Notes under the pieces: generated by a model | Told to the model about the DNA's origin: nothing | Database searches by the model: none | Seen by the model: only the letters and a program-made list of their open reading frames with translations | Program-made: the position numbers and the translations under genes | Origin: Roseofilum casamattae BLCC-M143 | GTDB taxonomy: Bacteria; Cyanobacteriota; Cyanobacteriia; Cyanobacteriales; Desertifilaceae | Direction of reading: 5' to 3' | DNA: 64,000 bases | NCBI RefSeq assembly: GCF_030068455.1 | Contig: NZ_JAQOSQ010000019.1 | Span: 1-64,000 of the forward strand | Part shown: positions 28,015-38,030 of the stretch, in pieces | Position numbering within the stretch: position 1 is the first letter of the stretch | Layout of the letters: every line of letters starts with the position of its first letter

Positions 28015-28047
28015 AACGTAAAGTTGTCCTCGATCGCACATCGATAA

Positions 28048-28179
28048 TTACTCAATACAGAGAGGGTAGAGCAGTTGGGCGCAGTCACAGGAACTACAGC
28101 AATAACCAACTTGGCAGAGAAAACTCGAACCCGTTAGGATCTCTCCAGGATCGTCAGCAGTAATTTTGGCCATTGTCAT
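28048..28179 (-). CDS. Candidate 43-residue Cys-rich peptide
   Basis: An open frame on the minus strand encodes 43 residues beginning MTMAKITADDPGEILTG and ending with a Cys-dense half (CQVGYCCSSCDC, then one more Cys near the end): 6 Cys in the last 22 residues. It lies wholly in the 348-base divergent gap between two kinase genes and stops 33 bases before the kinase start at 28014. A GAGAA precedes the ATG. The shape (charged leader, then Cys-rich core) resembles a secreted or modified peptide precursor, but there is no recognisable modification enzyme near it. A chance ORF is possible. Confidence 0.3.
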   Translation of the reverse strand: MTMAKITADDPGEILTGSSFLCQVGYCCSSCDCAQLLYPLCIE

Positions 28180-28362
28180 CGTTCTCGATCGTCCCCAGCA
28201 CAACCCAGACCGGTTAATATCTGGCAAAAGGTTCCAGAGAGAATTACAATAAAGGGACAATTACAGATTATCCACGATCTAAAGATTACCTTCCGGATAG
28301 AGGCAATCAACTCCACTATCTCTAAAGCGCCACTTCCACTATGCATTGTTTCACCCATCCAG

Positions 28363-31300
28363 TTGCGAATGATTCAGCAGGAAACAGCCAAAGCCAATAT
28401 CCTTGTCGTTGATGATATCCCAGCTAACTTGCATTTGTTTGCTAAGATGCTCGGTCAACAAGGCTATAAAGTGAGATCGGCCGTTACGGGAACCTTAGCG
28501 ATCTCGGGTGCAAAGGCCATGCCTCCCGATCTGATTTTACTGGATATTTTGATGCCAGAACTGGATGGATATCAGGTATGTTCTCTGCTAAAAGCCGATC
28601 CCAGGACAGAACAGATCCCGATTGTTTTTATTAGCGCTCTCGGAGAAGAAATTGATAAGGTCCGGGCCTTTGAAGTAGGAGGGGTAGATTACATTACCAA
28701 ACCGTTCCTGAAAGCAGAAGTTTTAGCTCGAATAGACTATCACATTCGCGCCCATCACACCCAACAGAAATTACTCGAGAAAAACTCGCGCTTGCAAGAG
28801 GAAATTGAATATCGCTGTTTCATGGAAGCCAAGCTAGAGCGATTCAGTTTTCACTTAAAGCACATGCATCGTTTAAATACATCTCATTACAGTACGATCG
28901 CAGATTTACTGCGCGATTACTTGCAAACGGGGTGCTCGATTCTGGGATGTTCGACGGGATGGATTGCGCGGATTGAAGACGGAGTTTATACTATCGATGC
29001 CATGGAGTCGGCGATCGAGGAGATCGATCCCTCTTGGAAACTCGAGTTGCACGACACCCCCTTCGATCGCGCGATCCAAACCCGATCGACGGCCACCCAC
29101 CAGTGGCAGCCCGTTGGCGATGGCGAAGCCACCTATGTCCGGGGTTCCCAACCCGTGGGTCTGGGAACCCACCGACTCGAATCGTCCATCGGCACGCCCA
29201 TTTGGATTGACAACCACCTCTATGGAGCCATTGGATTTGGTTCGCTTCTGCCGAGAGAGGAAGACTTCAATACCCAAGAGCGAGAAATTTTGGAGCTAAT
29301 GGCGCAAAGCTTGGGTAAATGGATCGGCATTCGGCAAACCGCCCGGAAGCGACAACAAGCAGAAGAACAAACTCAACTGCTGCTGAAGGTCACCCAAGCC
29401 ATTAGTCGATCGCCGGATTTTGAAACGGCTTTGCGTTCTGCTTTGCAACACCTATGTGAATCTAGTGGCTGGAGTTATGGGGAAGCCTGGTTGCCCAATG
29501 CCGATGGCTCTCTCTTGCAGCTCAGTCCGGCTTGGTACGCCCACCAACAAGAGTCGCCAGAAGTCCTGGAATGCTTGCAAAACTTTCGTCAGGGACGCCT
29601 AACCCAGCGGAGAGACCTGGGAATTTTGAACCGAGTTTGGGCGCGCGGTGAAGCAGAATATGCCCCTAATGTTCTCGATCGCAGCCATGAAATCGGCCAA
29701 GACGGGCAACTGTTCGGCTGCTGTCACATCGAGCAGGGATTGTGGATTCCGATTCGCTCGGTTTCCAGCGGAGAAGACCAGGACAAGGGAAAGGTCTTAG
29801 CCATCCTGGTTTTATTCCTTTCTGACATCTCCACCCTACCAGTCACCCATCAATCCGATCGCGAAGCCACCCATCGCCTGATGGACTTGGCCTCGGCCAT
29901 TGCCTCCCAACTGGGAACGGTGATTCGGCAAAAGCAAATTGAAGCGGAACAAACGGCCTTGCTCGGTGCTATGGACGATCGGATCGCGATCTACGACGCT
30001 CGCGGGACTTGCTTGCGATGTATCTCCAGTCATCCGAACTGCTCCATGGAGTCAGCCGAAAGCTCGGTCAACTTAACTCTCGATTGCTTGTTTCCCCCTG
30101 CCGAAGCCGAGTCACATTATTTAGCGATCGCCAAAACCCTGGAAACTAAAGAAACGCAAACCATTGCCTACCATCTCACCATAGGCGATCGGCGCATGTG
30201 GTTTTCCGGGAAAATTTCCCCCCTAACCGAGCAAACCGTCCTCTCCGTTATTCGCGACATTACTCCCCTCGAAGCGGCCACCGCAGCACTGCAACAAAGC
30301 GAAGCCAAATTCCGCGCCATCTTTGAATGGGCGGGAATTGGGATTTATATCACCAGCTTAAATGGCGACTTGCTCGATAGTAATGCCGCCTTTCAATCCT
30401 TCCTCGGCTACTCGGCTGCCGACTTACATCAGATGCATTATGCCGATCTACTCCATCAAGATGACAGCATTGAAGGAGACAATCGCTTTCAAACCCTGCT
30501 CCTCGGTCAAATTGACTCTTATCAAGTGGAGAAGCGATATTACCACCGATCGGGCGCGATTATGTGGGGTCGCTTAACCGTGTCTGCAGTGCGAGATGGA
30601 GATGCGATCGCATTTGTCTTAGGCATGGTAGAAGACATTACCGAACGCCACCATATCGAACTGGCCCTGAAAGAGAGCGAAACCCGATATCGAGAGCTGA
30701 TTGAAGTGCAGCAAGATGTCTTAGTCTGTCGCTGGAAACCCAATACCCAACTAACGTTTGTCAATCAATATTTCTGTCAATTTTTCAATCTTTCCGCCGC
30801 AGAACCCATCGATCTACTCCTGAACGATTTCCTAGTTAATCCGGAAGATGAAAACAACATTCAACAAAAAATTCTGGCTCTTCTGGAAGACTTAAATCCG
30901 GAAAGTTGGGAATACAAATATCGCTCCGGAACCGGAGAACCTCGCTGGTTGCGCTGGACCAATCAGCCGATTTTAGACCGATGGGGTTCCTTGGTCGATA
31001 TCCAATCCTTTGGGGTCGATATTACCGCACAAAAACAACGGGAACTGGCATTTAAATTAATTGCCCAAGGAACGGCTTCGGCTAGCGGCAACGAATTCTT
31101 CAACAGTTGCGCTCGATATTTAGCCGATGTCTTGCAAGTAGACTATACCTTAATTGCCGCCCCCGTCGAGCCGCACCACCGGCGAGTGCGCATTCTCTCC
31201 TTTTGGGACGGCAAGCAGTTGCAAGCCATGGGAGAATTCGAGACGATTGGTTCTCCTTGGGATCGAGTTCTACTCGGAGAAGAAGTCTACTATCCCGACA

Positions 31301-33606
31301 ATCTGCAAGTCCACTTTCCCGAACATTCTTGGTTGCAGCAACTGCAAGCCGAGAGCTATTTAGGCATTCCCCTGCGCAACAGGCGAGACGAAATTATTGG
31401 CTATTTGTCGATTTTAGATCGCGGGAAATTTGAGAAAGATGCAGCAAAACAAGCGATTTTGAATATTTTTGTGGCTCGAACCGAATCGGAATTAGAGCGC
31501 ACGATCGCGGAAGAAAAACTGAAAAAGATTGCCTATCAAGAACGCTCGATCGCGCAAATTTTAGAGCGAATGCGCGAAACTCTGGATTTGGATCGGCTGC
31601 TTGCCGGAACTACTGCCGAAATTCGCCAGGTATTTCAAAGCGATCGAGTAGCCATTTATCAATGCAATCCAGACTGGAGCGGTCAATTTGTGGCCGAATC
31701 TAAAATGCCCGGTTTAAACGCTTTAGTCGATGGCAATGGCTCTCTCTCCTTCACGTCCGAAGCCATTACCGATGAAAGTTGCGCGGTTAAATCTTGGATC
31801 GATACTCCCCGTCAGCGATCGTCATCTTTGCTCTCGGCACAAGGGGGAACCGAATGGGTGTCTCGCTCCTCTCAATACCTGGCCATGAGCGATATTTATC
31901 AGGTAGGATTTGAGGTCAATTACCTGAAATTTCTTGAGACGATTCAAGCAAGATCCTATTTAATTTTACCCATTTTTTGTACTCAGCAACTGTGGGGACT
32001 GCTGGGCATATACCAGAGTCAAGACTGTCGTGACTGGCTCGATGATGAAATTCAAATGGCAATTTATATTGTCAGCCAATTGGGAATTACGATTCAACAA
32101 TCTCAGTTAGTCAGTCAAATTAAACAGCAATCTTATGAATTGCAAATCGCCAAAGACAGCGCCGATGCGGCCAATCGTGCCAAGAGCAGTTTTCTGGCAA
32201 AAATGAGCCATCAACTGCGCACTCCCTTGAATGCAATTTTAGGATTTACTCAGGTCATGGGTCGCGATCGCTCCTTATCCGTCACCCAACACGAGCAGTT
32301 AACGATTATCAATCACAGTGGTAAAAAATTGCTGGAATTAATTAACAATGTATTAGAAATGTCGAAGATTGAAGCCGGACAGATGAGCTTGCAGTGTACG
32401 GACTTCAATTTGCGGGAACTATTAGATAAACTGAAAAAACTCTTGCAGTTGAAAGCCAGCATCAAAGGGATCGAACTGGAGTTTAAACTCGGCGATCGCG
32501 TCCCGGAATACGTGTATGGCGATGAAGGCAAACTGCAACAAGTGTTGCTAAACTTATTAGATAATGGCATTAAGTTTACCGATCGCGGCAGGGTCAGTTT
32601 AGAGGTCTCCTTAGTCTCCTCCCTCGTTCGCCCCCCCTCAGAGAAATTAAATCTACACTTTGCCGTTTCGGATACGGGAATTGGCATTCCTCAAGAGGAA
32701 TTAGAGATCTTATTTGAACCGTTTCGGATGCACTCGGCCATCGACTTGCAGCAAGAGCAAGAAGGAACGGGATTGGGCTTGCCGATCGGCCATCATTTTG
32801 TCCAGTTAATGGGTGGAACATTAACCGTTGCATCCATCCTGGGAGGGGGCAGTCATTTTCGGTTTGAAATTCCTTTAGCAGCGGGACAACCTAAGCTAGC
32901 TGCTGCCGATCTCCCTCGAGAGAAAATCGTTGGATTAATCCCAGAACAACCGAACTATCGTATCTTGGTGGTGGATGACGAGCGAGATCATCGGTTGTTG
33001 ATGATGCATTTGCTCGCTACTGTCGGATTTGCCGTACGCGAAGCCTGTAATGGCAAAGAAGCGATCGCAATTTGGGAAGCGTGGCAGCCTCATCTAATTA
33101 CTATGGATATGCGAATGCCGGTGATGAACGGACTGGAAGCAACTCAGCAGATTAAAGCTACCTTGAAAGGACAAACGACTACCATTGTTGCCCTCACGGC
33201 TCATGCCTTCCAGCAAGATCGACAGCAGGTGTTGATGGCAGGTTGCGATGATTTTTTGAGCAAGCCCTTTGAGGAACAAATGTTACTCGAGAAAATTAGC
33301 CATCATTTGGGGGTTCGCTATCTCTATGACACCTCTGATGCTGAGGTGGAGCAGAAGAAGGAGCAAGACTCCCATGGGACGGTATCGGCGACGGATGATA
33401 TTGCAGATACTCAGTGGCAAGAGGTATCTGCCGATTGTTTAATGACTCTGCATCAACGAGCGATCGAGGCGGACGCCGAGTCCATTTTATCCCTAAGCGA
33501 GCAAATTGCTCATCCGGCGATCGCCCAATGGCTGCAACAGCGAGTCCGCTATTTTGAGTTTGAAGAAATTGCCATGGAGATCGAGAAGTTTTTGGCTCGA
33601 GATTGA
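28363..33606 (+). CDS. Multi-sensor hybrid histidine kinase (REC-GAF-GAF-PAS-PAS-PAS-GAF-GAF-HisKA-HATPase-REC)
   Basis: A 1,747-residue soluble kinase. Rough order: receiver 12-130 (acceptor Asp61; DYITKPF); GAF 170-325; GAF 345-540; PAS 545-640; PAS 650-770 (FRAIFEWAGIGIYITSLNGD); PAS 775-895; GAF 905-1045; cyanobacteriochrome-like GAF 1070-1245 that keeps the family frame (DWSGQFVAES, QARSYLILPI) but has no Cys at the canonical bilin position; HisKA with His1283 in AKMSHQLRTPLN; HATPase ([24 protein letters not shown]); receiver about 1525-1640 (LITMDMRMPVM); and the C-terminal helical module. It integrates several cytosolic signals, ligands unknown. Divergent from the kinase pair at 24-28 kb. 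ATG at 28369 is an equally good start. Confidence 0.93.
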   Translation: MRMIQQETAKANILVVDDIPANLHLFAKMLGQQGYKVRSAVTGTLAISGAKAMPPDLILLDILMPELDGYQVCSLLKADPRTEQIPIVFISALGEEIDKVRAFEVGGVDYITKPFLKAEVLARIDYHIRAHHTQQKLLEKNSRLQEEIEYRCFMEAKLERFSFHLKHMHRLNTSHYSTIADLLRDYLQTGCSILGCSTGWIARIEDGVYTIDAMESAIEEIDPSWKLELHDTPFDRAIQTRSTATHQWQPVGDGEATYVRGSQPVGLGTHRLESSIGTPIWIDNHLYGAIGFGSLLPREEDFNTQEREILELMAQSLGKWIGIRQTARKRQQAEEQTQLLLKVTQAISRSPDFETALRSALQHLCESSGWSYGEAWLPNADGSLLQLSPAWYAHQQESPEVLECLQNFRQGRLTQRRDLGILNRVWARGEAEYAPNVLDRSHEIGQDGQLFGCCHIEQGLWIPIRSVSSGEDQDKGKVLAILVLFLSDISTLPVTHQSDREATHRLMDLASAIASQLGTVIRQKQIEAEQTALLGAMDDRIAIYDARGTCLRCISSHPNCSMESAESSVNLTLDCLFPPAEAESHYLAIAKTLETKETQTIAYHLTIGDRRMWFSGKISPLTEQTVLSVIRDITPLEAATAALQQSEAKFRAIFEWAGIGIYITSLNGDLLDSNAAFQSFLGYSAADLHQMHYADLLHQDDSIEGDNRFQTLLLGQIDSYQVEKRYYHRSGAIMWGRLTVSAVRDGDAIAFVLGMVEDITERHHIELALKESETRYRELIEVQQDVLVCRWKPNTQLTFVNQYFCQFFNLSAAEPIDLLLNDFLVNPEDENNIQQKILALLEDLNPESWEYKYRSGTGEPRWLRWTNQPILDRWGSLVDIQSFGVDITAQKQRELAFKLIAQGTASASGNEFFNSCARYLADVLQVDYTLIAAPVEPHHRRVRILSFWDGKQLQAMGEFETIGSPWDRVLLGEEVYYPDNLQVHFPEHSWLQQLQAESYLGIPLRNRRDEIIGYLSILDRGKFEKDAAKQAILNIFVARTESELERTIAEEKLKKIAYQERSIAQILERMRETLDLDRLLAGTTAEIRQVFQSDRVAIYQCNPDWSGQFVAESKMPGLNALVDGNGSLSFTSEAITDESCAVKSWIDTPRQRSSSLLSAQGGTEWVSRSSQYLAMSDIYQVGFEVNYLKFLETIQARSYLILPIFCTQQLWGLLGIYQSQDCRDWLDDEIQMAIYIVSQLGITIQQSQLVSQIKQQSYELQIAKDSADAANRAKSSFLAKMSHQLRTPLNAILGFTQVMGRDRSLSVTQHEQLTIINHSGKKLLELINNVLEMSKIEAGQMSLQCTDFNLRELLDKLKKLLQLKASIKGIELEFKLGDRVPEYVYGDEGKLQQVLLNLLDNGIKFTDRGRVSLEVSLVSSLVRPPSEKLNLHFAVSDTGIGIPQEELEILFEPFRMHSAIDLQQEQEGTGLGLPIGHHFVQLMGGTLTVASILGGGSHFRFEIPLAAGQPKLAAADLPREKIVGLIPEQPNYRILVVDDERDHRLLMMHLLATVGFAVREACNGKEAIAIWEAWQPHLITMDMRMPVMNGLEATQQIKATLKGQTTTIVALTAHAFQQDRQQVLMAGCDDFLSKPFEEQMLLEKISHHLGVRYLYDTSDAEVEQKKEQDSHGTVSATDDIADTQWQEVSADCLMTLHQRAIEADAESILSLSEQIAHPAIAQWLQQRVRYFEFEEIAMEIEKFLARD

Positions 33607-33627
33607 GCTGTACTTCTCGGGGACATG

Positions 33628-33778
33628 TATAGTGGATTCGATTAACAGTGAGACAAGTAAGTATGTGAGGACTGAGCGAAGTCGAAGTCCGGATTGCTGA
33701 GGGTGTACGAGCTTCGGCTCCGCTCAGCTCTCATTGGCTTTGAAATTTTATGTCTCACTGCTATTCCAATTGACTATA
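33628..33778. repeat. MITE-like palindromic element, copy B (151 bp)
   Basis: Same length and structure as copy A at 6593: ends TATAGTGGATTCGATT... and, read on the other strand, TATAGTCAATTGGAATAGCA..., with internal inverted arms around CTGAGCGAAGTCGAAG and CGAGCTTCGGCTCCGCTCAG. It fills nearly all of the gap between the convergent kinase and RND permease genes, ending 13 bases before the permease stop codon. The compensating differences between copies keep the hairpin. Confidence 0.85.
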
Positions 33779-33791
33779 ATTTCGAGATGCA

Positions 33792-36700
33792 TTACCGGCT
33801 CATACTTGAGGCAATGCTGTCTGGAGAAACTTCGTTTCTCGCTTGAGAGCGGTTGGTTGACCGATACAAGAGCAAGTGGACGGAGGGAATGTAGTAGAGA
33901 GCGAGTAAGGTTGCGCCGCCGAGTCCCCCAGCAATCGCGATCGCCAGAGGAGGCCAAAATCCCGTCGGATCGAGCAAGAGAGGCACAAATCCCATCATTG
34001 TGGTTAAGGTGGTGGCAATGACGTGGCGAGTGGACTTGAAGACCACAGCAACGGTGGCTTGGCGATCGCCATAGCGCGCTTTGGGGTCTTCCCGGAGTGC
34101 GGCGAGCACCACAATTGAGTCATTAATAGCCAAACCGATTAAACCCAAAGTCCCCAAAATTGCGGTAAAACCAAAGAGGGTATCGAACGCCCAGAGTGCG
34201 AAGGCGGCTAGCCCGACGGCTGCGATCGCGACTGTACCGATAACGATCGCCAAACGGAAGGAGTTGAAGGATAAGACGAGAGTGGCAGCCATAAGGACGG
34301 CGAGGACGCCAACGGTAGAAAAGAGATTGCCGATGGCATTTCCGCGCGCGTCGGCTTCTCCGCCATAAGCGAGGGAATATCCGGGAGGTAGCTCAAACTC
34401 CGAGGTTTTTAGATGCTCTTCTAAGCGCTGTAACACGGTGGAAGGCAAAGCACCAGCCGTAATGAAGCCTTCGACGGTATTAATCCGTTGCCCGTTATAG
34501 CGAGAAATGCTGGCAAAATCCGGGACAAAACCGACCGTCGCGAGAGTATCGAGGGGAATGGTTTCTCCCGTTTCTGGCGCGACTAAATCCAAGGCAGACA
34601 GGCGTCCGAGCTGACTGTTGGTGGCATCGGCGACTCGCACCCGAATTGGAATATCTTCCGTTCCTTCTAAGATCGAACCTCCCACGATTCCTTGCAGATT
34701 ACCATCGAGTTGGTTGGCGATCGCCTCATTATCCAAACCGACGCGGCGCGCTCGCACCTCATCGACTGTCAGCGCTAACTTGGGCAACGCTTCGGTTAAG
34801 CTGGCGCTGGTATGAATCACATCTTCAACTTGATTAAGTTCCCCGCGCAACTCGTTCCCCAACCGTCGCAGTTCCTCTAAGTCGGAACCATACAAGCGCA
34901 ACTCAATGGGAGCATTAAACGGCGGCCCTTGTTCCAACTGTTTCACCAGCACTTGCGCCTGGGGAAATGCTCCATCAAGATCCCGTTGCAAATCTTGAAT
35001 CGTTTGCCGCAAGCCTTCGGTAGAGTTTAACTGGACGATACCTTGGGCATAATAAGGGGCATTTTCGCGATCGAATACGACATTGTAAAAGAAGGTGGGA
35101 GCGCTTTTGCCGAGAAACCACTGCACTTCGTCAATTTGCGGATAACTGCGGATTAGCTCCCGCGCTTGCAATACCTGGCGCTGAGTTTCGGCGATCGCCG
35201 TTTGCGCCGGCAGCTCAAATTCGATATAAAACTGATCGCGGTTGGTGGGGGGAAAAAACTGCTGCTCGAGGGTATGGAACTGGGAAAAGCCGACGATAGG
35301 CAAAACCAGCGCCAAACCAATGGTGAACCAGGGAGAACGAAAGAGCAGATTGAGAGTATTGCGGTAAAGTTTGGAGAGGTGGCGATCGCTAAATCCATAT
35401 TGCAACCACGACCATTGGGGTAAAGGTTGCCAGTGATGGAGTCGTCCGACAAGAGCTGCAATAATTGTCAGCGATAAGAATAAGGAACTGCCGACCGCTA
35501 AAATAACGGTTGTTCCGATAGCGCCGATAAACTCGCCCGTCGGCCCTGGAGAAGCGGCGATGGGGAAAAAGGCTAACACCGTAGTTAAGGTAGAAGCGAG
35601 CAGGGGAATGAATAAATGACTGACAGTGTGCTGCACTGCTGCTCCCGGTTCTCGTCCGGCTTGCAACCGCACCTGTACTTCATCCACCACCACGATCGCA
35701 TTATCGATGAGCAATCCCAAGGCAATGATAATCCCGGTAATCGACATTTGATGGAGGGGAATGCCCATCACTTTCATCGCGCCAAATACCATCAAGGTTG
35801 CCAGGGGAAGCGCAGAACCGACAATTAATGCGGACTTCCAACCGAGAATTATCAGGGAAACGAGAATGACTAAAGACGAACCGAGAATTAAGTTGCGAAT
35901 GACGCCATCGAGACGCTGCTGCACGTATTCGCTTTGATCGAGAATAGTCACCATACCAATGCCGTCGGAGAGCCGGTTTTGGTAATCTTGCAAGAGAGCG
36001 CGAGCATCTTGTGCCCACAAGTCTACGCGATAATCAGATTCGACGCGAGCAGCAACGGCGATCGCCCGATGGCCGTTAATTAAGGCTAATTCTGCGGGCG
36101 GATCGTCCACTCCTTTACTCAACCGAGCAATATCCCCGAGCTGCGCCACTTGCCCGTCCGAACCCAGTTGAATGGGAATTTGGCGAATGCGTTCCAGGGA
36201 GTCGAGCTGACTGTCCACTTCAAATAATAATTCCGTGTCCTGGTTGCGAAATTGTCCGGCAGAAACTTTTGCGTCGCTGGCTTGAATTTGTTGGGAGAGC
36301 GATCGCGCCGTTAGTCCCAAACGTGCTAAATCTACCGCATTGACATCCACTCGTACTTCTTCTGTCGGCGCGCCAAACCGCTCGACTTTATCGGTTCCAG
36401 GGAGCTGACGCAGTTCGTCTTCTAAACCTTCGGCCAGGCGATCGAGCAAAGCAGGATTAGGAGCGTCATCCAACTCCCACGTTAACCCGACAATCAGAGC
36501 ATTCGCTGCAGGGTTAGATGCTTCATATTCGGGATCGCTGGCGCCAGGAGGTAATTCGAGGGAAATATCGTCCAGCTTACTGCGAACCTCAGACCACACT
36601 GGTTTCACATCGTTAATGGTCTCTTTTAGTTCAATTTGAATGACGGAAATTCCCGTACTGGAAGTGGATTCAAGATAGTTAATTTCTTCGAGTTCGACTA

Positions 36701-36899
36701 ACTCTTCTTCAATTTTTTCCGTAATTAACGATTCGACTCGTTGCGGCGTGGCTCCAGGAAAGAAAGTCGTCACGGTTCCGAAGCGCTGGGTAAGTTGCGG
36801 ATCTTCCATTCTCGGTAAGGTGAGAAAGGAGGAGATTCCCCAAACGACGATCAGAATGAGCGAGAGAACGAGCAGTTGGCGATTGCGATAGAAAATCAT
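33792..36899 (-). CDS. RND-superfamily efflux permease
   Basis: A 1,035-residue inner-membrane proton-driven pump. One membrane helix at 7-26, a large periplasmic loop, five or six helices at about 330-470, a second helix set starting with RSPWFTIGLALVLPIVGF, another periplasmic loop, and final helices at about 850-1010, the two-fold AcrB layout. The fourth-helix motif reads GLLIDNAIVVVDEV; the usual Asp-Asp pair is Asp-Asn here. It lies 10 bases downstream of the receiver-pseudokinase gene and in the same run as an HlyD-type adaptor (40725), which would be its partner. No outer-membrane channel gene is present. Substrate class (drug, metal or metabolite) cannot be read from sequence. Confidence 0.92.
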   Translation of the reverse strand: MIFYRNRQLLVLSLILIVVWGISSFLTLPRMEDPQLTQRFGTVTTFFPGATPQRVESLITEKIEEELVELEEINYLESTSSTGISVIQIELKETINDVKPVWSEVRSKLDDISLELPPGASDPEYEASNPAANALIVGLTWELDDAPNPALLDRLAEGLEDELRQLPGTDKVERFGAPTEEVRVDVNAVDLARLGLTARSLSQQIQASDAKVSAGQFRNQDTELLFEVDSQLDSLERIRQIPIQLGSDGQVAQLGDIARLSKGVDDPPAELALINGHRAIAVAARVESDYRVDLWAQDARALLQDYQNRLSDGIGMVTILDQSEYVQQRLDGVIRNLILGSSLVILVSLIILGWKSALIVGSALPLATLMVFGAMKVMGIPLHQMSITGIIIALGLLIDNAIVVVDEVQVRLQAGREPGAAVQHTVSHLFIPLLASTLTTVLAFFPIAASPGPTGEFIGAIGTTVILAVGSSLFLSLTIIAALVGRLHHWQPLPQWSWLQYGFSDRHLSKLYRNTLNLLFRSPWFTIGLALVLPIVGFSQFHTLEQQFFPPTNRDQFYIEFELPAQTAIAETQRQVLQARELIRSYPQIDEVQWFLGKSAPTFFYNVVFDRENAPYYAQGIVQLNSTEGLRQTIQDLQRDLDGAFPQAQVLVKQLEQGPPFNAPIELRLYGSDLEELRRLGNELRGELNQVEDVIHTSASLTEALPKLALTVDEVRARRVGLDNEAIANQLDGNLQGIVGGSILEGTEDIPIRVRVADATNSQLGRLSALDLVAPETGETIPLDTLATVGFVPDFASISRYNGQRINTVEGFITAGALPSTVLQRLEEHLKTSEFELPPGYSLAYGGEADARGNAIGNLFSTVGVLAVLMAATLVLSFNSFRLAIVIGTVAIAAVGLAAFALWAFDTLFGFTAILGTLGLIGLAINDSIVVLAALREDPKARYGDRQATVAVVFKSTRHVIATTLTTMMGFVPLLLDPTGFWPPLAIAIAGGLGGATLLALYYIPSVHLLLYRSTNRSQARNEVSPDSIASSMSR

Positions 36900-36909
36900 A
36901 ATGACAAGA

Positions 36910-37986
36910 TTAAATAGAATTTGCTGTCGCAGGGTTTACTGGAAGTTCCATAACAAAGGCTTTACTTTCGTCGGGCAACACTTCATATCGCAAAGTTCCG
37001 TTATAGTTTTGAACGATAATTTGGTGGGCGAGGAAGAGTTCTAAGCCTGGGGATTGTAGGCTGCTTTGGGTACTCAAAGGCAGATGAAACAGCCGAGCTT
37101 GCACTTCATCTGACACGCCTGCTCCATTATTCCTAATTTGAATTTCGAGCCGTTCTTCAGCGATCGCGCGCCCTTCAACCCAAATAGTTGGATTCGGGTG
37201 TCGAGCGACATTTTTTAAAGATGCGATCGCGTTATTGAACAAATAGAATAACGCTTGACCTAAATCTTGAGTGGAAAACGAAACTTGTGGAATTTCTGCA
37301 TAGTTTTTCGCTATAGATATAGAGTTTCCCGATTTCTCTGTTAATCGGTATTCCAGGATCGCGATCGCACTTTCGATCCGAGCGGCGATCGACATTTCAT
37401 CCGTTCCAGCGATCGCAGTTTGTACGCGCTTCCAGAGTTCCATCGGATCGTTAGATTCTCGATAAATTCCAGAGATAGAACTGACCAAGCTCGCAATTTT
37501 TGCTTGGTGCAACAGATGAGCTTGCGTAAGTTTTAGCTCGTCTAAGGTGTCTTGGAGTTGGCGATCGCGATCGCGCTGTTCTCGGCTTAAGCGGCGCACG
37601 GTTAACTGCATTTCAATTCGCGCCAAAACTTCTGGCACCGCAAAGGGTTTCGTCACATAATCTACTCCTCCCACTTCAAACGCTTGCACTTTATCCAAGC
37701 AATCATCTAAAGCACTCACAAAAATTACGGGAATATCGCAGGTATCGGCTCCAGCTTTTAATTCTTTACAGACTTGGTAGCCATTCATATCGGGCATGTT
37801 CACATCCAGCAAAATTAAATGAGGGGCTTTGCTCCGAACCGAGTTTAAAGCCATTTGACCGTTAATCGCTTTGCGAACGTTATAGCCTTTTTCATTTAAC
37901 ATTTCGGAGAGGAGGCGCAAATTGGCGAGAGTATCGTCAACAATCAAAATGTCGGCAAGAGGGGATGTTACGGAAGGGGCAGTCAT
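36910..37986 (-). CDS. Receiver fused to a degenerate histidine kinase (pseudokinase)
   Basis: A 358-residue protein. The receiver (1-130) is intact with acceptor Asp61 and DYVTKPF. The kinase core that follows is altered at every key site: the H-box where relatives read GIAHEINNP is GIYRESNDP (residues 173-181), so Arg176 replaces the phospho-acceptor His; the G1 box is IRNNGAGV instead of DNGxG; the G2 box is SPGLELFLAHQII instead of GTGLGLSI. The N box (FNNAIASLKN) survives. It probably cannot autophosphorylate and may act as a phosphate-controlled scaffold or a modulator of the adjacent ethylene-receptor-like kinase, 44 bases upstream. Confidence 0.85.
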   Translation of the reverse strand: MTAPSVTSPLADILIVDDTLANLRLLSEMLNEKGYNVRKAINGQMALNSVRSKAPHLILLDVNMPDMNGYQVCKELKAGADTCDIPVIFVSALDDCLDKVQAFEVGGVDYVTKPFAVPEVLARIEMQLTVRRLSREQRDRDRQLQDTLDELKLTQAHLLHQAKIASLVSSISGIYRESNDPMELWKRVQTAIAGTDEMSIAARIESAIAILEYRLTEKSGNSISIAKNYAEIPQVSFSTQDLGQALFYLFNNAIASLKNVARHPNPTIWVEGRAIAEERLEIQIRNNGAGVSDEVQARLFHLPLSTQSSLQSPGLELFLAHQIIVQNYNGTLRYEVLPDESKAFVMELPVNPATANSI

Positions 37987-38030
37987 GAGGATAATCGGAA
38001 TAAGAGGATAATGGGAATGATTGACAGTAT

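Noticed and set aside
31540-32110. Bilin-binding site in the last GAF of the 1,747-residue kinase
   Set aside because: The frame is cyanobacteriochrome-like, but the canonical position has Asn-Tyr (FEVNYLKFLE) with no Cys, so covalent chromophore attachment is unlikely.
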